The position numbers and the translations under genes are program-made. The notes beneath the pieces were generated by a model. It saw only the letters and a list, made by a program, of their open reading frames with translations, searched no databases and was not told the DNA's origin. 64,000 nucleotides of DNA from Cellulomonas sp. PhB150 (GTDB taxonomy: Bacteria > Actinomycetota > Actinomycetes > Actinomycetales > Cellulomonadaceae), in assembly GCF_003755175.1 (NCBI RefSeq), contig NZ_RKHX01000002.1, positions 558,001 to 622,000 of the forward strand. The letters run 5' to 3'. Shown here one piece after another: positions 38,735 through 47,463 of this stretch. The stretch's first letter is position 1. Each line of letters opens with the position of its first letter.

Positions 38735-41059
38735 CTACAGCGCCTCGAGGAACGGTCGCAGTGCCGCGACGCTGGTGTCGTAGAGCCCCTGCCGGGCGTC
38801 GGCGACCTGCGAGCGGTACCGGTCCTGCGCGCCGAGCACGTCGGTCGACAGCTCGAGCAGCCGCGCGCCGAGGTGGCGCTCCGCGACGTCCACGCCCCAC
38901 TCGGGCCGGCCGACGTCCTCGAGGAAGTAGCGCAGCTTGGCGTGCGAGACCAGGCTGAGGATCGGCGTCCCGAGGCCGAACGGGATCATCCCGGCGTGCC
39001 CGCGCATGCCGACCACGAGGGCCGCCTCGCGGTAGAGCCGGGTGGTCTCCTCGACGCCGAGCCGGAAGAAGCTGTCGACGCCCACGCGCGTCCCGTGCTC
39101 GCGGAACAGGTCGACCGCGATGCGCTCGTCGGGGATCGTGTGCGCCCCGATCCGCACCTGCGCGACGCCGGACAGGCCCCGCACGAAGGCGTCGATCTCG
39201 GCCAGGAACGCCGGGTACTCGTCCTTGAACCGCAGCGCGGAGCGGTCGTAGGCGACGTTGAGGTAGACGACGTCGCGCGTGGCGGTGTCCTCGACCGGGT
39301 CGGTGTACGCCGTGCCGGGCAGCAGCCCGAGGATCGTCGTCGGGCACGGCAGGTACGTCACGCGATCGGCGAGGTCCGCGGGCAGCAGCGCGCGCACGCG
39401 CTCGATCGACCCGCGGTTGCGCAGCCCGACGAACTGCGCGCGGTCGACGACGTGCGTGAGGGACTCGCGGAACCGTGAGCCGAGGAACTCCTGGCCGGGG
39501 AAGAGGTTGTAGCCGACGGCCACGAGCCCCAGCGGCACGGTCAACCGGTCGAGGCTCGCGTCGGGCACGTTCCACTGCCAGCCGGAGTTGCCGTTGGGCG
39601 AGGTGTCCGGCAGGAACAGCCCGCCGCCGCCTACCAGCAGGCCGCTCGTCGCGTTGACCGCGTCGACGGCGGCCTCGTCGAACACCTGGTGCACGTGCAC
39701 GCCGTGCCAGTCGGCGACCCCGCGCACGTGCGTGACCGCCTCGCGGACCGCGGCGGGCAGGAGCACGTCGCCGTAGTTGCCGAGCGGGTCGACGTAGAAC
39801 GCGGCGTGCGACAGCGTGATGCCGGCGGGGTCGCTCGTGGCCACCACCTCGGCGTCCGGCGTCGTGCGGACGGCACGGGCGTGCACGAGGCGTGCCTTGT
39901 GGCGCAGCGGCTCGAGGGCCAGCGCCGAGCGGGCGTGCTCGCGGGCCCCGTCGAGGTCGCCGACGATCCACGCGACCTCGGCGAGCGCGACGTGCGCCTC
40001 GCCCGCACGGTTCGAGGCGAGCGCCGTGGAGGCCAGGACGGCGGCGTCGTCGTACCGCGAGACCGCTCGGTAGGAGGCCGCGAGGTCGAGCGCGTAGCCG
40101 GTGTCGAGCTGGCCGGCCTCGAGCGCGTGCGACTCGAGCAGCGCGACGGCCCCGGCGAAGTCGCCCGCGCCGCGCAACCGGGTGGCCTCGCGCTGCGCGG
40201 CCACGGGCCCGCGCGCGTCGGTCTCGGGCACGCCCGCGCCGCGCGCCTTGTACGCGGTCGCCGCGGTGGGGTCCGCGATCTGCCCCTGCTCCGCGAGCCG
40301 CGCGCACGCGGTGAGGAACGCGGCGTCGCTCACGTCGTACTGGTGCCACAGCGCCTCGAGGCGCGCGTAGCCGTGCTCGCCGCCGTCCCACGGCTTGAAC
40401 TTGCCCGTGAAGTGCAGGATCGCCGTGTCCTGCGGCGGCACCCCGCCGCGGCGGGTGGCGCGCTTGACCCAGTTGTAGCGCCGCGGCAGGTGCAGGTAGT
40501 CCCCGTCGAGCGCCGCGGTGATGACGCCCTGGTCGTGCCGCTCGAGCTCGTACTCGCCGCTCTCGCCGATGGCGTCCAGCCGCGCCGCGAACGTGCCGTC
40601 GGTGTACGTCTCGTCGAACGCCAGCAACCCGCTGTTGAGCTTGCGGCCGCCGTCGGAGTCGAAGAACTGCGGGACGGCGGCGAACGGGGCGTCGAGCGCG
40701 AACAGGTCGTCGATCCGGTCGAGCACCACCATGTCGGTGTCGAGCGTGACGATCCTGCGGTACCCCGTCAGCCGGAACGCGTCGAGGATGTAGTACGCCT
40801 TGGTGTACAGGTAGTTCGCGGCCGACCCCTTGGTGTACCGCTCGTAGCGCTCGGTCCCCACGCGCACGAAGCGCAGGTCGGGCCGCAGCGAGACCGCGCG
40901 CGAGATGTTCGCCAGGGACAACCCGTCGTGCAGCACGACGACGTCCGCCTCGACGTCCGGGTTCGTCAGCGTCAGGCTCTTGAGCAGCACGACGAAGCCC
41001 GGGAAGTAGTTGTCGTCGACGAAGGCGACGAACGCTCTGTCGTGGGTGGGTCCGGTCAT
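38735..41059 (-). CDS. Fusion protein: GT8 glycosyltransferase - TPR - polysaccharide pyruvyl transferase
   Basis: A 774-residue protein with three parts. Residues ~6-235 form a GT8 glycosyltransferase: AFVAFVDDNYFPGFVVLLKSL, the DxD motif in TLDTDMVVL (107-109), and HFTGKFKPW near 216-224. Residues ~285-400 are TPR-like helices. Residues ~410-774 match polysaccharide pyruvyl transferase: LGNYGDVLLPAAVREAV, GGGGLFLPD, FVGLRNRGSIERV and VVGMRGHAGMIPFGLGTPIL. It may add a sugar and then, or on another residue, a pyruvate ketal during surface glycan assembly; this is inference. ATG 41059 was chosen for the GAGGTGA 8 nt upstream; GTG 41071, overlapping the GT29 stop, is an alternative. Confidence 0.85.
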   Translation of the reverse strand: MTGPTHDRAFVAFVDDNYFPGFVVLLKSLTLTNPDVEADVVVLHDGLSLANISRAVSLRPDLRFVRVGTERYERYTKGSAANYLYTKAYYILDAFRLTGYRRIVTLDTDMVVLDRIDDLFALDAPFAAVPQFFDSDGGRKLNSGLLAFDETYTDGTFAARLDAIGESGEYELERHDQGVITAALDGDYLHLPRRYNWVKRATRRGGVPPQDTAILHFTGKFKPWDGGEHGYARLEALWHQYDVSDAAFLTACARLAEQGQIADPTAATAYKARGAGVPETDARGPVAAQREATRLRGAGDFAGAVALLESHALEAGQLDTGYALDLAASYRAVSRYDDAAVLASTALASNRAGEAHVALAEVAWIVGDLDGAREHARSALALEPLRHKARLVHARAVRTTPDAEVVATSDPAGITLSHAAFYVDPLGNYGDVLLPAAVREAVTHVRGVADWHGVHVHQVFDEAAVDAVNATSGLLVGGGGLFLPDTSPNGNSGWQWNVPDASLDRLTVPLGLVAVGYNLFPGQEFLGSRFRESLTHVVDRAQFVGLRNRGSIERVRALLPADLADRVTYLPCPTTILGLLPGTAYTDPVEDTATRDVVYLNVAYDRSALRFKDEYPAFLAEIDAFVRGLSGVAQVRIGAHTIPDERIAVDLFREHGTRVGVDSFFRLGVEETTRLYREAALVVGMRGHAGMIPFGLGTPILSLVSHAKLRYFLEDVGRPEWGVDVAERHLGARLLELSTDVLGAQDRYRSQVADARQGLYDTSVAALRPFLEAL

Positions 41060-41067
41060 GGGGGTGC

Positions 41068-42513
41068 TCACCTCAGGCTGATCGTGATGTCGGTGGTGGA
41101 CACGGCGCGGTCCATGACCCAGCGCCGCTCGTTCTCGTAGCTGTGGGCCGCCGCGACGGGCAGGTGCATCGCCTCGGGGACCCGGTAGGCGCCCCCGTCG
41201 TAGAAGTCGAAGCCGACGAGGTCGATGGCCGTGCTGACGTCGAGGTAGTCGACGAGCCGCAGGGTGTTGAAGCCCGTCGTCGGGACCTTGAGGTCCTCGC
41301 GCTCCGCGGGCGTGAACAGGCTCAGCGCGGGCCAGCGCAGCGACTCGTCGCCGAGGTAGGTCTGGGCGCCGGGCTCGACGTGCTCGAGCACCGACGAGCG
41401 CCACAGGTCGCGCTTGCCGCTGAACACGAGCCGCACGTCGACGGGGCGCGACCAGTTGAAGCTGTGCAGGTGGATCGTGGCGTGCACGTCCGTCTTGGTG
41501 CCCGTGTGCGGCGCGTCGATCGCGAACGAGTTGAACCGCACGACGACGTCGTAGGAGTCGATGAGGGGCCCGGCGTCGTGCTCGAGCAGGCGCGCCGAGT
41601 TCGCGACCAGGCAGACGGACTTCCCGGCGAGGTACTGGCGCAGGCCGGACATGTCGAGGGTGCGCAGCGCGACGGCCTCGTCGGCGGTGAGCCGGCCGCG
41701 GGTGGGCAGGCGGCGGGCCCCGTTGACGGCGGCCACGAGCGGCGCGAGCGGTGCGAGCGGCTCACCGGCGCTGACGGTCCGGGCGACGAGCGCCTCGTAC
41801 CCCGCGCCGAACCCGGTCCCCGCGGCGCGGGTGGCGGCGAGGGCGGCGGCGAAGGTCGGCAGGCCGGCGCTCCCGGCCGCCACCAGCTGCTCGGCGTGCA
41901 CCCACGCGTCGACGGCGTCGGGAGCCTCGAGCCCGCCCGCGAGCGCGGCCAGCGACGCGTCGAGCTGGGCGGCGCCGGCGCCGGAGTCCCAGCCCTGCGC
42001 GCCGTCGTTGGGCAGGGCGAGGTCCTGGCCGGTGAGGTCGCGGTAGCGCTGCGCCGCCGTGCGGGCGCCGGTGTAGTCGCCGAGCGCGTCGAGGCTCGTG
42101 GCCAGCCCGCGCCAGCTGCCCTGCGAGGCGGGGCGGGACTCGACGAGCAGGCGGTAGACCTCGACCGCCAGCTCGGTCTCCCCGGCGGACTGCGCGCGTC
42201 GCGCGACGTCGAGCAGCGACGTGAACAGCGCCGGCCACGCGCCGTGCCACGGTCGCACGCCGGCCTCGACCGCGAGCGACCGGGCGGCGTTGCGGCGCAG
42301 GTCGGCGAGCGCCTGGGCGTGCGCGAGCACGGCCTGGGTCAGCACGATGCGCTGCCACTGCGAGCTCGACGACACGCCGGTCGCGGTGGCGGAGACGGAC
42401 GAGACGACCGCGGCGTACCGGCGGTTGAGCCGCAGCGACGGGGCGACCGTGGTCGCCGTCCGGCGGGCGACCCCGGTGACGGCACGCCGTGCGCGGCGCC
42501 TGACGTTGTTCAC
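41068..42513 (-). CDS. GT29-family (sialyltransferase-like) glycosyltransferase with helical N-terminus
   Basis: A 481-residue protein. Residues ~60-290 are Ala-rich and TPR-like (for example ETELAVEVYRLLVESRPASQGSW). Residues ~301-481 carry the GT29 sialylmotifs. Motif L (301-345) starts CLVANSARLL and includes LIDSYDVVVRFNSF and HTGTKTDVH. Motif S is PTTGFNTLRLVDYL (from 411) with DLVGFDFY. Motif VS is HSYENE (His457, Glu462). The fold uses CMP-sialic acid as donor in animals. The substrate here is not known, and no sialic acid pathway gene is nearby. GTG 42513 follows GGAGGAAG. A divergent glycosyltransferase operon lies opposite. Confidence 0.82.
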   Translation of the reverse strand: MNNVRRRARRAVTGVARRTATTVAPSLRLNRRYAAVVSSVSATATGVSSSSQWQRIVLTQAVLAHAQALADLRRNAARSLAVEAGVRPWHGAWPALFTSLLDVARRAQSAGETELAVEVYRLLVESRPASQGSWRGLATSLDALGDYTGARTAAQRYRDLTGQDLALPNDGAQGWDSGAGAAQLDASLAALAGGLEAPDAVDAWVHAEQLVAAGSAGLPTFAAALAATRAAGTGFGAGYEALVARTVSAGEPLAPLAPLVAAVNGARRLPTRGRLTADEAVALRTLDMSGLRQYLAGKSVCLVANSARLLEHDAGPLIDSYDVVVRFNSFAIDAPHTGTKTDVHATIHLHSFNWSRPVDVRLVFSGKRDLWRSSVLEHVEPGAQTYLGDESLRWPALSLFTPAEREDLKVPTTGFNTLRLVDYLDVSTAIDLVGFDFYDGGAYRVPEAMHLPVAAAHSYENERRWVMDRAVSTTDITISLR

Positions 42514-42748
42514 GCGACTTCCTCCCGGTGGTCCGGCCCGTGGTCTCACGTGCCGTTGGACCGGACCCTAGGAGGGCCAGGTGACGCGAGGGGGTCGTCC
42601 GGATGCCGCGCCTGACGCCTGGTGGAACGCGAGGTGAACATTGGCTGGCGCCGAGCGCGCGGCGGTGGTGAGTGGCCCGACGGGGCGGGCATCCTCCGGG
42701 GGTGAGAGCGGCACCGAGGCGGTGCCGCAGGACTCGGACGAAGGACTG
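42514..42748. other. Divergent promoter region of the glycan cluster
   Basis: The gap between the leftward GT29 and rightward GT4 genes. A minus-strand TAGGGT (complement of 42565-42570) could be the -10 for the leftward pair. On the plus strand GAGGTGA (42631-42637) lies before a TTG at 42641, an alternative in-frame start for the GT4 fusion. No repeats or other elements are clear. Confidence 0.45.
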
Positions 42749-45541
42749 ATGGAGCTGCGCAACCCGCCCCTGCTCGTCGACGGCCCGGCCGTCGACGAGA
42801 CGTACGACATCGCCTACCTGACGAACTACCTCGGCAAGCTCGACACCGGGATCGCGTTCACGGACCGGGCGTACCTCGCCGCGCTCGCGGGCTCGGCGTA
42901 CTCGACGCTGGTGCTCGGGAACAGCCTGACGCCGCAGTACCCCGGGGACGGCCTCGCGTACACCACGTCGCTCGCGGAGTACCGGCGGCGCGACCCGCTG
43001 CTGCACCTCGTCAACGGGCTCGGCTCGTTCGTCAGCCACCTGCGCCAGGGCTACCTCCCGGAGCACCGGGCGGGGCACAAGGTCGCGATCATGCACGACG
43101 AGCCGCAGGCCTTCGACTTCTACTCGACCGACGTGTGGAACCGCGCGCACGTGCGCGACACGCTCATGGCCGCGCAGGACGGGTTCGTGTTCGTCTCGGC
43201 CCGGAGCCGCGACCTGTGGGTCGAGGAGGCGGGCCTGCACGACGCTCCGCTGCACGTGCTGCCGAACACGTGCGCCGAGGAGGCGCTCATCGAGGCGACG
43301 CTCGCGCACCGCGACCGGGCCGACGTCGCGCGCGGGCTCGGGATCGACCCGGACGTGCTCAACGTCGTCGTGGTCGGCACCGTGCAGCGCCGCAAGGCCC
43401 AGCTCGACGTGGTGGACGCGGTGCGCCGGCTCCGGGCCCGCCGCCCGGACCTGCCGGTCCACCTGCGCATCGTGGGCCGCCCGCGCGAGCCCCTCTACGG
43501 CGACGAGCTCGCCGCGTACGTCGTCGAGCACGACCTCGCCGACGTGGTGACCGTCGTGGGCGAGGTGGCCAAGCCCCAGGCGCTCGCGCACATCGCCGCG
43601 GCCGACGTCCTCGTGCTCGCGTCGCACACCGAGGCGATGCCGCTCGTCCTGCTCGAGGCCATGCTGCTGCGCACGCCGATCGTCACGACCGCGGTCGGCG
43701 GGGCCCCCGAGATGCTCGGCGACGGGTTCGAGTCGTTCGTCGACGTCGCGGACGTCGAGGCGATCGCCGCGCAGGTCGAGCGGGTCGGCGACGACCCTGC
43801 CTGGGCCCGACGGTCGGCGGCCGCAGCTGCGGACCGCTACTGGGCGCAGTTCTCCAACGCGCGCTTCCGGGCGAGGTTCGACGAGGCGCTCGCCGCGATG
43901 GCCGCCGACGCGGGCCTCGCGTCCCCGCCCCTGGGCGTGCCGGGCGGTCCGGTCCTCCGGTCCGGCCGGCCGGGGGCGCTCACCGTGACGGGACCCGTGT
44001 CCGGACGCCCGTGGCGCGCCGCGCTGGCGGCCCGGCACGCGCAGGAACCGCTGACGCGGGTGAAGCTCGCCGCGCCGGGGGCCGCGCTGGTGCCGGTGCT
44101 CGCCGCGGCGGCACCGCTCGCCCGCCTCGGCCTGGCGGTCGCCGCGCTGGATTCGTCGGCCGGCCGGGTGGTGTGCGCGCCCGACGACGGGTCGGCGCTC
44201 GTGCCGACCGCGGACGTGCTGGACCTGGTCGGACGGCCGGCGCACGAGGCGGCCTACGCCGAGCACGTGCGCGCCGCGGCCCGCCGTCGGGCCCGCGCCA
44301 AGACCCTCGCGGACGCGGCCGCCGAGCCCGTCCCGGCCGCACCGGCTCCGGCGTCGTTGACCCGGCGGGCCCGCCGTTGGGCGCGCCGGGTGATGCGGCC
44401 CCGACCGCCGGTCGCGCCCGTGGCGCCCCCGGTCCCGACGGCGCCGACCGTGGTGATGATGTTCAACAGCCCGATGCAGCTCATGGCCGTCCTGTCCCTG
44501 TGGGACCACGCGCCGACGCTGCCCGCCGCGCGCCTGGTCGCGCTGGTGCACTCGACGAACGGCGCACCCGGCTTCGGCGCGCGCCTCGTCGACCTGTGCC
44601 GCCGGACCGGCCGGTTCGACGCGGTCGTCGACATCACCGAGACCTACCGCGAGGTGTACGCCGCGCGGCCGAGCGTCGCGTCCGTGCGCGCGTTCGGCGA
44701 CCGGCTGCGTGACGCGTGGGGCGGGGGAGCCGTGCACGCGATCTACGTCTCGGCGTACATGTCCGCGCGCGGCCAGAAGTTCCTCTACGAGACGGCCGGC
44801 GCGGTGCCGGTGCGGCTGTTCGAGGACGGCGTCGGCTCGTACGTCCCCAAGTCGATCAAGCAGCACGACGTCGGCCTCATGGACCGCGTCACGAGCCGCG
44901 ACTGCGCCGAGGCCCGGCACATCGCGGGCATCGCGTCGGTCGACCTGATGCTCGCGAGCATCCCCGTGCCGCCCCAGTACGACGCGGACCTGCCGCGCGT
45001 CACGTTCCCGCCCGTCACGGTCGGGGGGTACCGGATCGACTACGCCCACTTCCACCGCGTCCTCGGAGCGCACGGCCGCGCGTTCGCGCCCGACGAGGTC
45101 CTGCTCGTCGCCCAGAACTTCGCGGACCACCTGGTGCCGCGGTCCGTCGTGGCCGAGGCCGAGCGCGGCGTCAACGACGCCGTCGTCGCACAGCTCCTGG
45201 CGGCGGGCCGGCGGGTCGTGATCCGGCCGCACCCGCGGGCCGGGTCCCGCACCTGGGGGCCGCAGTGGGACGACGACCCGCGCGTGGTCGTCTGGGACGA
45301 TGAGCCGATGCTGCCGGTGGAGGTGCTCCTGGACCCGCAGGCGCCCCCGGCGCTGACCGTGGGCGCCACCTCGTCGTGCCTGTTCTACCTGCACGAGCTG
45401 ACCGACGTGCCCGTGAGCCGCTACCCCGACGACCTGCTCGACGTCCTGCGCACGCACGCCAACGACGAGCACCGCTGGATGATGGACCTCGCCGCGCAGG
45501 TGCTGCCCGCGCTCGACACCCGCGTGGTCGCCGCCCGATGA
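42749..45541 (+). CDS. Two-domain glycosyltransferase: GT4 + EDG/HP/SS (poly)sialyltransferase-like domain
   Basis: A 930-residue cytoplasmic protein. Residues ~20-390 form a GT-B enzyme of the GT4 type (VVVVGTVQRRKAQLDVVDAV, VTVVGEVAKPQALAHIAAADVLVLASHTEAMPLVLLEAM). A low-complexity Ala/Pro/Arg linker spans ~500-565. From ~568 a second GT-B domain begins with VVMMFNSPMQLMAVLSLW and carries FEDG (Glu692-Gly694), RPHP (His828-Pro829) and ATSS (Ser875-Ser876). This D/E-D/E-G, HP, S/T-S/T set is known from bacterial GT38/GT52 (poly)sialyltransferases, though HP and SS also occur in teichoic-acid polymerases. ATG 42749 follows GAAGGA; TTG 42641 would add 36 residues. The stop overlaps the next ATG. 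Confidence 0.8.
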   Translation: MELRNPPLLVDGPAVDETYDIAYLTNYLGKLDTGIAFTDRAYLAALAGSAYSTLVLGNSLTPQYPGDGLAYTTSLAEYRRRDPLLHLVNGLGSFVSHLRQGYLPEHRAGHKVAIMHDEPQAFDFYSTDVWNRAHVRDTLMAAQDGFVFVSARSRDLWVEEAGLHDAPLHVLPNTCAEEALIEATLAHRDRADVARGLGIDPDVLNVVVVGTVQRRKAQLDVVDAVRRLRARRPDLPVHLRIVGRPREPLYGDELAAYVVEHDLADVVTVVGEVAKPQALAHIAAADVLVLASHTEAMPLVLLEAMLLRTPIVTTAVGGAPEMLGDGFESFVDVADVEAIAAQVERVGDDPAWARRSAAAAADRYWAQFSNARFRARFDEALAAMAADAGLASPPLGVPGGPVLRSGRPGALTVTGPVSGRPWRAALAARHAQEPLTRVKLAAPGAALVPVLAAAAPLARLGLAVAALDSSAGRVVCAPDDGSALVPTADVLDLVGRPAHEAAYAEHVRAAARRRARAKTLADAAAEPVPAAPAPASLTRRARRWARRVMRPRPPVAPVAPPVPTAPTVVMMFNSPMQLMAVLSLWDHAPTLPAARLVALVHSTNGAPGFGARLVDLCRRTGRFDAVVDITETYREVYAARPSVASVRAFGDRLRDAWGGGAVHAIYVSAYMSARGQKFLYETAGAVPVRLFEDGVGSYVPKSIKQHDVGLMDRVTSRDCAEARHIAGIASVDLMLASIPVPPQYDADLPRVTFPPVTVGGYRIDYAHFHRVLGAHGRAFAPDEVLLVAQNFADHLVPRSVVAEAERGVNDAVVAQLLAAGRRVVIRPHPRAGSRTWGPQWDDDPRVVVWDDEPMLPVEVLLDPQAPPALTVGATSSCLFYLHELTDVPVSRYPDDLLDVLRTHANDEHRWMMDLAAQVLPALDTRVVAAR

Positions 45542-46710
45542 CCCTGGGCTCCGTCCTCGCCGTCGCCGACTCCGACTCGTACGTGAAGTGGGCGGCCGCC
45601 ACGCTCGACCGGCTCGAAGCGGTCCCGCGGCGCGAGCTCGCGGTCCTGCGCACGCCGATCCGCCCCGACGACGCGCAGACCACGGCCGCCGTGGCGGGCA
45701 CGGGCTGGGCCGGCCGGGTCGTCGACGACCACTCGCTGATCGGCCTGGCCGCGCGGTTGCGGCGCACGCGCCCCGACGCGGTCCTCGTCGCGACGACCGG
45801 CCCGGCCGCCGAGGCGCTGATCCGGATGATCGCGGGCCTGCCCTACCGGCCGGTCGTCGTGACGGGCCTGCCCGGCATGTCCATCCCCGCGACCGAGCGG
45901 GCGCTGCGGTTCCGCTCGGGTGCCGACGTGTTCGTCGTGCACTCGCGGCACGAGCGCGAAGCCTTCGCGCTCGCGGCCGCCACGGTGGGCGTGGACCCCG
46001 TGCTGGCCGTGAACCGGCTCCCGTTCCTCGACGGCTCCGCCGACGTGGACGCCGCACCCGACGAGGCTCCGCTGTCCCGGGTCGTGTTCGCGCCGCAGGC
46101 CAAGTTCCCCACCGCGCCCGACGAGCGCCGCGCGGTGCTGCGCTCCCTCGCGACCCTCGCGCGCTCGCGCCCGGACCTCGAGGTCGTCGTGAAGCTGCGC
46201 GCCGTGGCGGGCCAGGTGCAGACGCACGACGAGCCCCATCCCTACGACGTCCTGTGGCGCGGGCTGCGCGACGACGCCCCGGTGCACCTGGCGACCGGGC
46301 CGCTCGCGGCGCACCTCACGCCCGGCACGGCGCTCGTGACGGTCAGCTCGACAGCGCTGCTCGAGGCGTTGGCCGCCGGGCTGCGGGGGCTGGTGCTCGC
46401 CGACTTCGGCGTCGGGGACGAGAACCTCACCACGGTGTACGAGGGCAGCGGGCTGCTGGGCACGTTGCGTGACCTCGAGGCCGGACGGTTCTTCGCCGCG
46501 GCGCCGCGGTGGCGGTCCGAGAACTACTTCCACCCCGAGCCCGACGAGCTCCCGGCCGTGCTCGCGTCGCTCGGGACGCTGCCGCCGGTCCGGCCGGGCC
46601 CGCCCGTCGGTGGTCGCCGGGCGCAGGCACGCCGGTACGCGCGGCTCGCGCTGCCGGGCCTCGCGCTGCGCGGTGCTCGGCGGCGAGCCCGGGGGCAGGG
46701 CGGGCACTGA
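45538..46710 (+). CDS. Putative glycosyltransferase, DUF6716 type
   Basis: A 390-residue protein of GT-B-like layout resembling the actinobacterial DUF6716 putative glycosyltransferases. Features are an N-terminal nucleotide-fold start ([21 protein letters not shown]), the stretch [62 protein letters not shown], and [16 protein letters not shown], the last echoing the S/T-S/T motif of the upstream enzyme. A basic C-terminal tail (GALRR-type, Arg-rich) may contact membrane or partner. ATG overlaps the preceding stop, so both are made together. Acceptor and donor are unknown; similar genes neighbour nonulosonic acid glycan loci as far as I recall. Confidence 0.7.
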   Translation: MTLGSVLAVADSDSYVKWAAATLDRLEAVPRRELAVLRTPIRPDDAQTTAAVAGTGWAGRVVDDHSLIGLAARLRRTRPDAVLVATTGPAAEALIRMIAGLPYRPVVVTGLPGMSIPATERALRFRSGADVFVVHSRHEREAFALAAATVGVDPVLAVNRLPFLDGSADVDAAPDEAPLSRVVFAPQAKFPTAPDERRAVLRSLATLARSRPDLEVVVKLRAVAGQVQTHDEPHPYDVLWRGLRDDAPVHLATGPLAAHLTPGTALVTVSSTALLEALAAGLRGLVLADFGVGDENLTTVYEGSGLLGTLRDLEAGRFFAAAPRWRSENYFHPEPDELPAVLASLGTLPPVRPGPPVGGRRAQARRYARLALPGLALRGARRRARGQGGH

Positions 46711-46761
46711 CGCGCACGTCTCGCACCCCGGGACCAGGCCGGACCGGTGGGCGCCCGCCGG

Positions 46762-46767
46762 TAACCT
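46762..46767 (+). promoter_or_regulatory. Leaderless-type -10 element of hisH
   Basis: TAACCT ends 7 nt before the hisH GTG. It gives hisH-priA a start of transcription separate from the glycan genes. Confidence 0.5.
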
Positions 46768-46774
46768 GGGCCGC

Positions 46775-47425
46775 GTGAGCACCCCCGCGCGCGTCGTCGT
46801 CCTCGACTACGGCTTCGGCAACGTCCGCTCCGCCGTGCGCGCGCTCGAGCGGGTGGGCGCCCAGGTCGAGCTCACGGCCGACAAGCGCGCCGCGGCCGAG
46901 GCCGACGGGCTCGTCGTCCCCGGGGTCGGGGCCTTCGCGGCGGTCATGTCCGGTCTGCAGGGCGTCGACGGGCACCAGGTCGTCGACCGACGGCTGGCGG
47001 GCGGCCGCCCGGTGCTGGGGATCTGCGTCGGCATGCAGGTGATGTTCGCCGAGGGCGTCGAGCACGGCGAGCGCGCCGAGGGCCTGGGGGAGTGGCCGGG
47101 CGTCGTGGACCGTCTGGACGCGCCGATCGTCCCGCACATGGGCTGGGCGACCGTCGAGGCGCCGCAGGGCTCCACGCTGTTCGACGGCATCGCCGACGAG
47201 CGCTTCTACTTCGTGCACTCCTACGCGGCGCGCTCGTTCCCCCTGACCGACGACATCCCCACCGACTCGCCGATCAACCGCCCGCTGGTCACGTGGGCGG
47301 ACCACGGCGGCCCGTTCGTCGCCGCGGTCGAGAACGGCCCGCTGTCCGCGACCCAGTTCCACCCCGAGAAGTCCGGCGACGCCGGCGCGCAGCTGCTGAC
47401 CAACTGGGTCGCCTCCCTGCGCTGA
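46775..47425 (+). CDS. hisH: Imidazole glycerol phosphate synthase, glutaminase subunit HisH
   Basis: A class I glutamine amidotransferase of 216 residues that supplies ammonia to HisF. The triad is visible: Cys in [11 protein letters not shown], and His and Glu in QFHPEKSG. It starts [22 protein letters not shown]. HisF is not in the window. GTG 46775 sits 7 nt after TAACCT. priA follows after a short gap. Confidence 0.95.
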   Translation: MSTPARVVVLDYGFGNVRSAVRALERVGAQVELTADKRAAAEADGLVVPGVGAFAAVMSGLQGVDGHQVVDRRLAGGRPVLGICVGMQVMFAEGVEHGERAEGLGEWPGVVDRLDAPIVPHMGWATVEAPQGSTLFDGIADERFYFVHSYAARSFPLTDDIPTDSPINRPLVTWADHGGPFVAAVENGPLSATQFHPEKSGDAGAQLLTNWVASLR

Positions 47426-47463
47426 GTCCCTCGCCGGATCCGATGAACGGAGCACCACCAGCC

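Noticed and set aside
41762..46057. A 1431-codon minus-strand open frame opposite the GT4 fusion and DUF6716 genes
   Set aside because: It has highly biased Arg/Pro/Gly/His content and no domain, while the plus strand encodes clear glycosyltransferase motifs with coupled starts.
38735..46710. Glycan cluster as a mobile element
   Set aside because: I found no integrase, transposase, tRNA end or flanking direct repeats; base composition looks like the neighbours.
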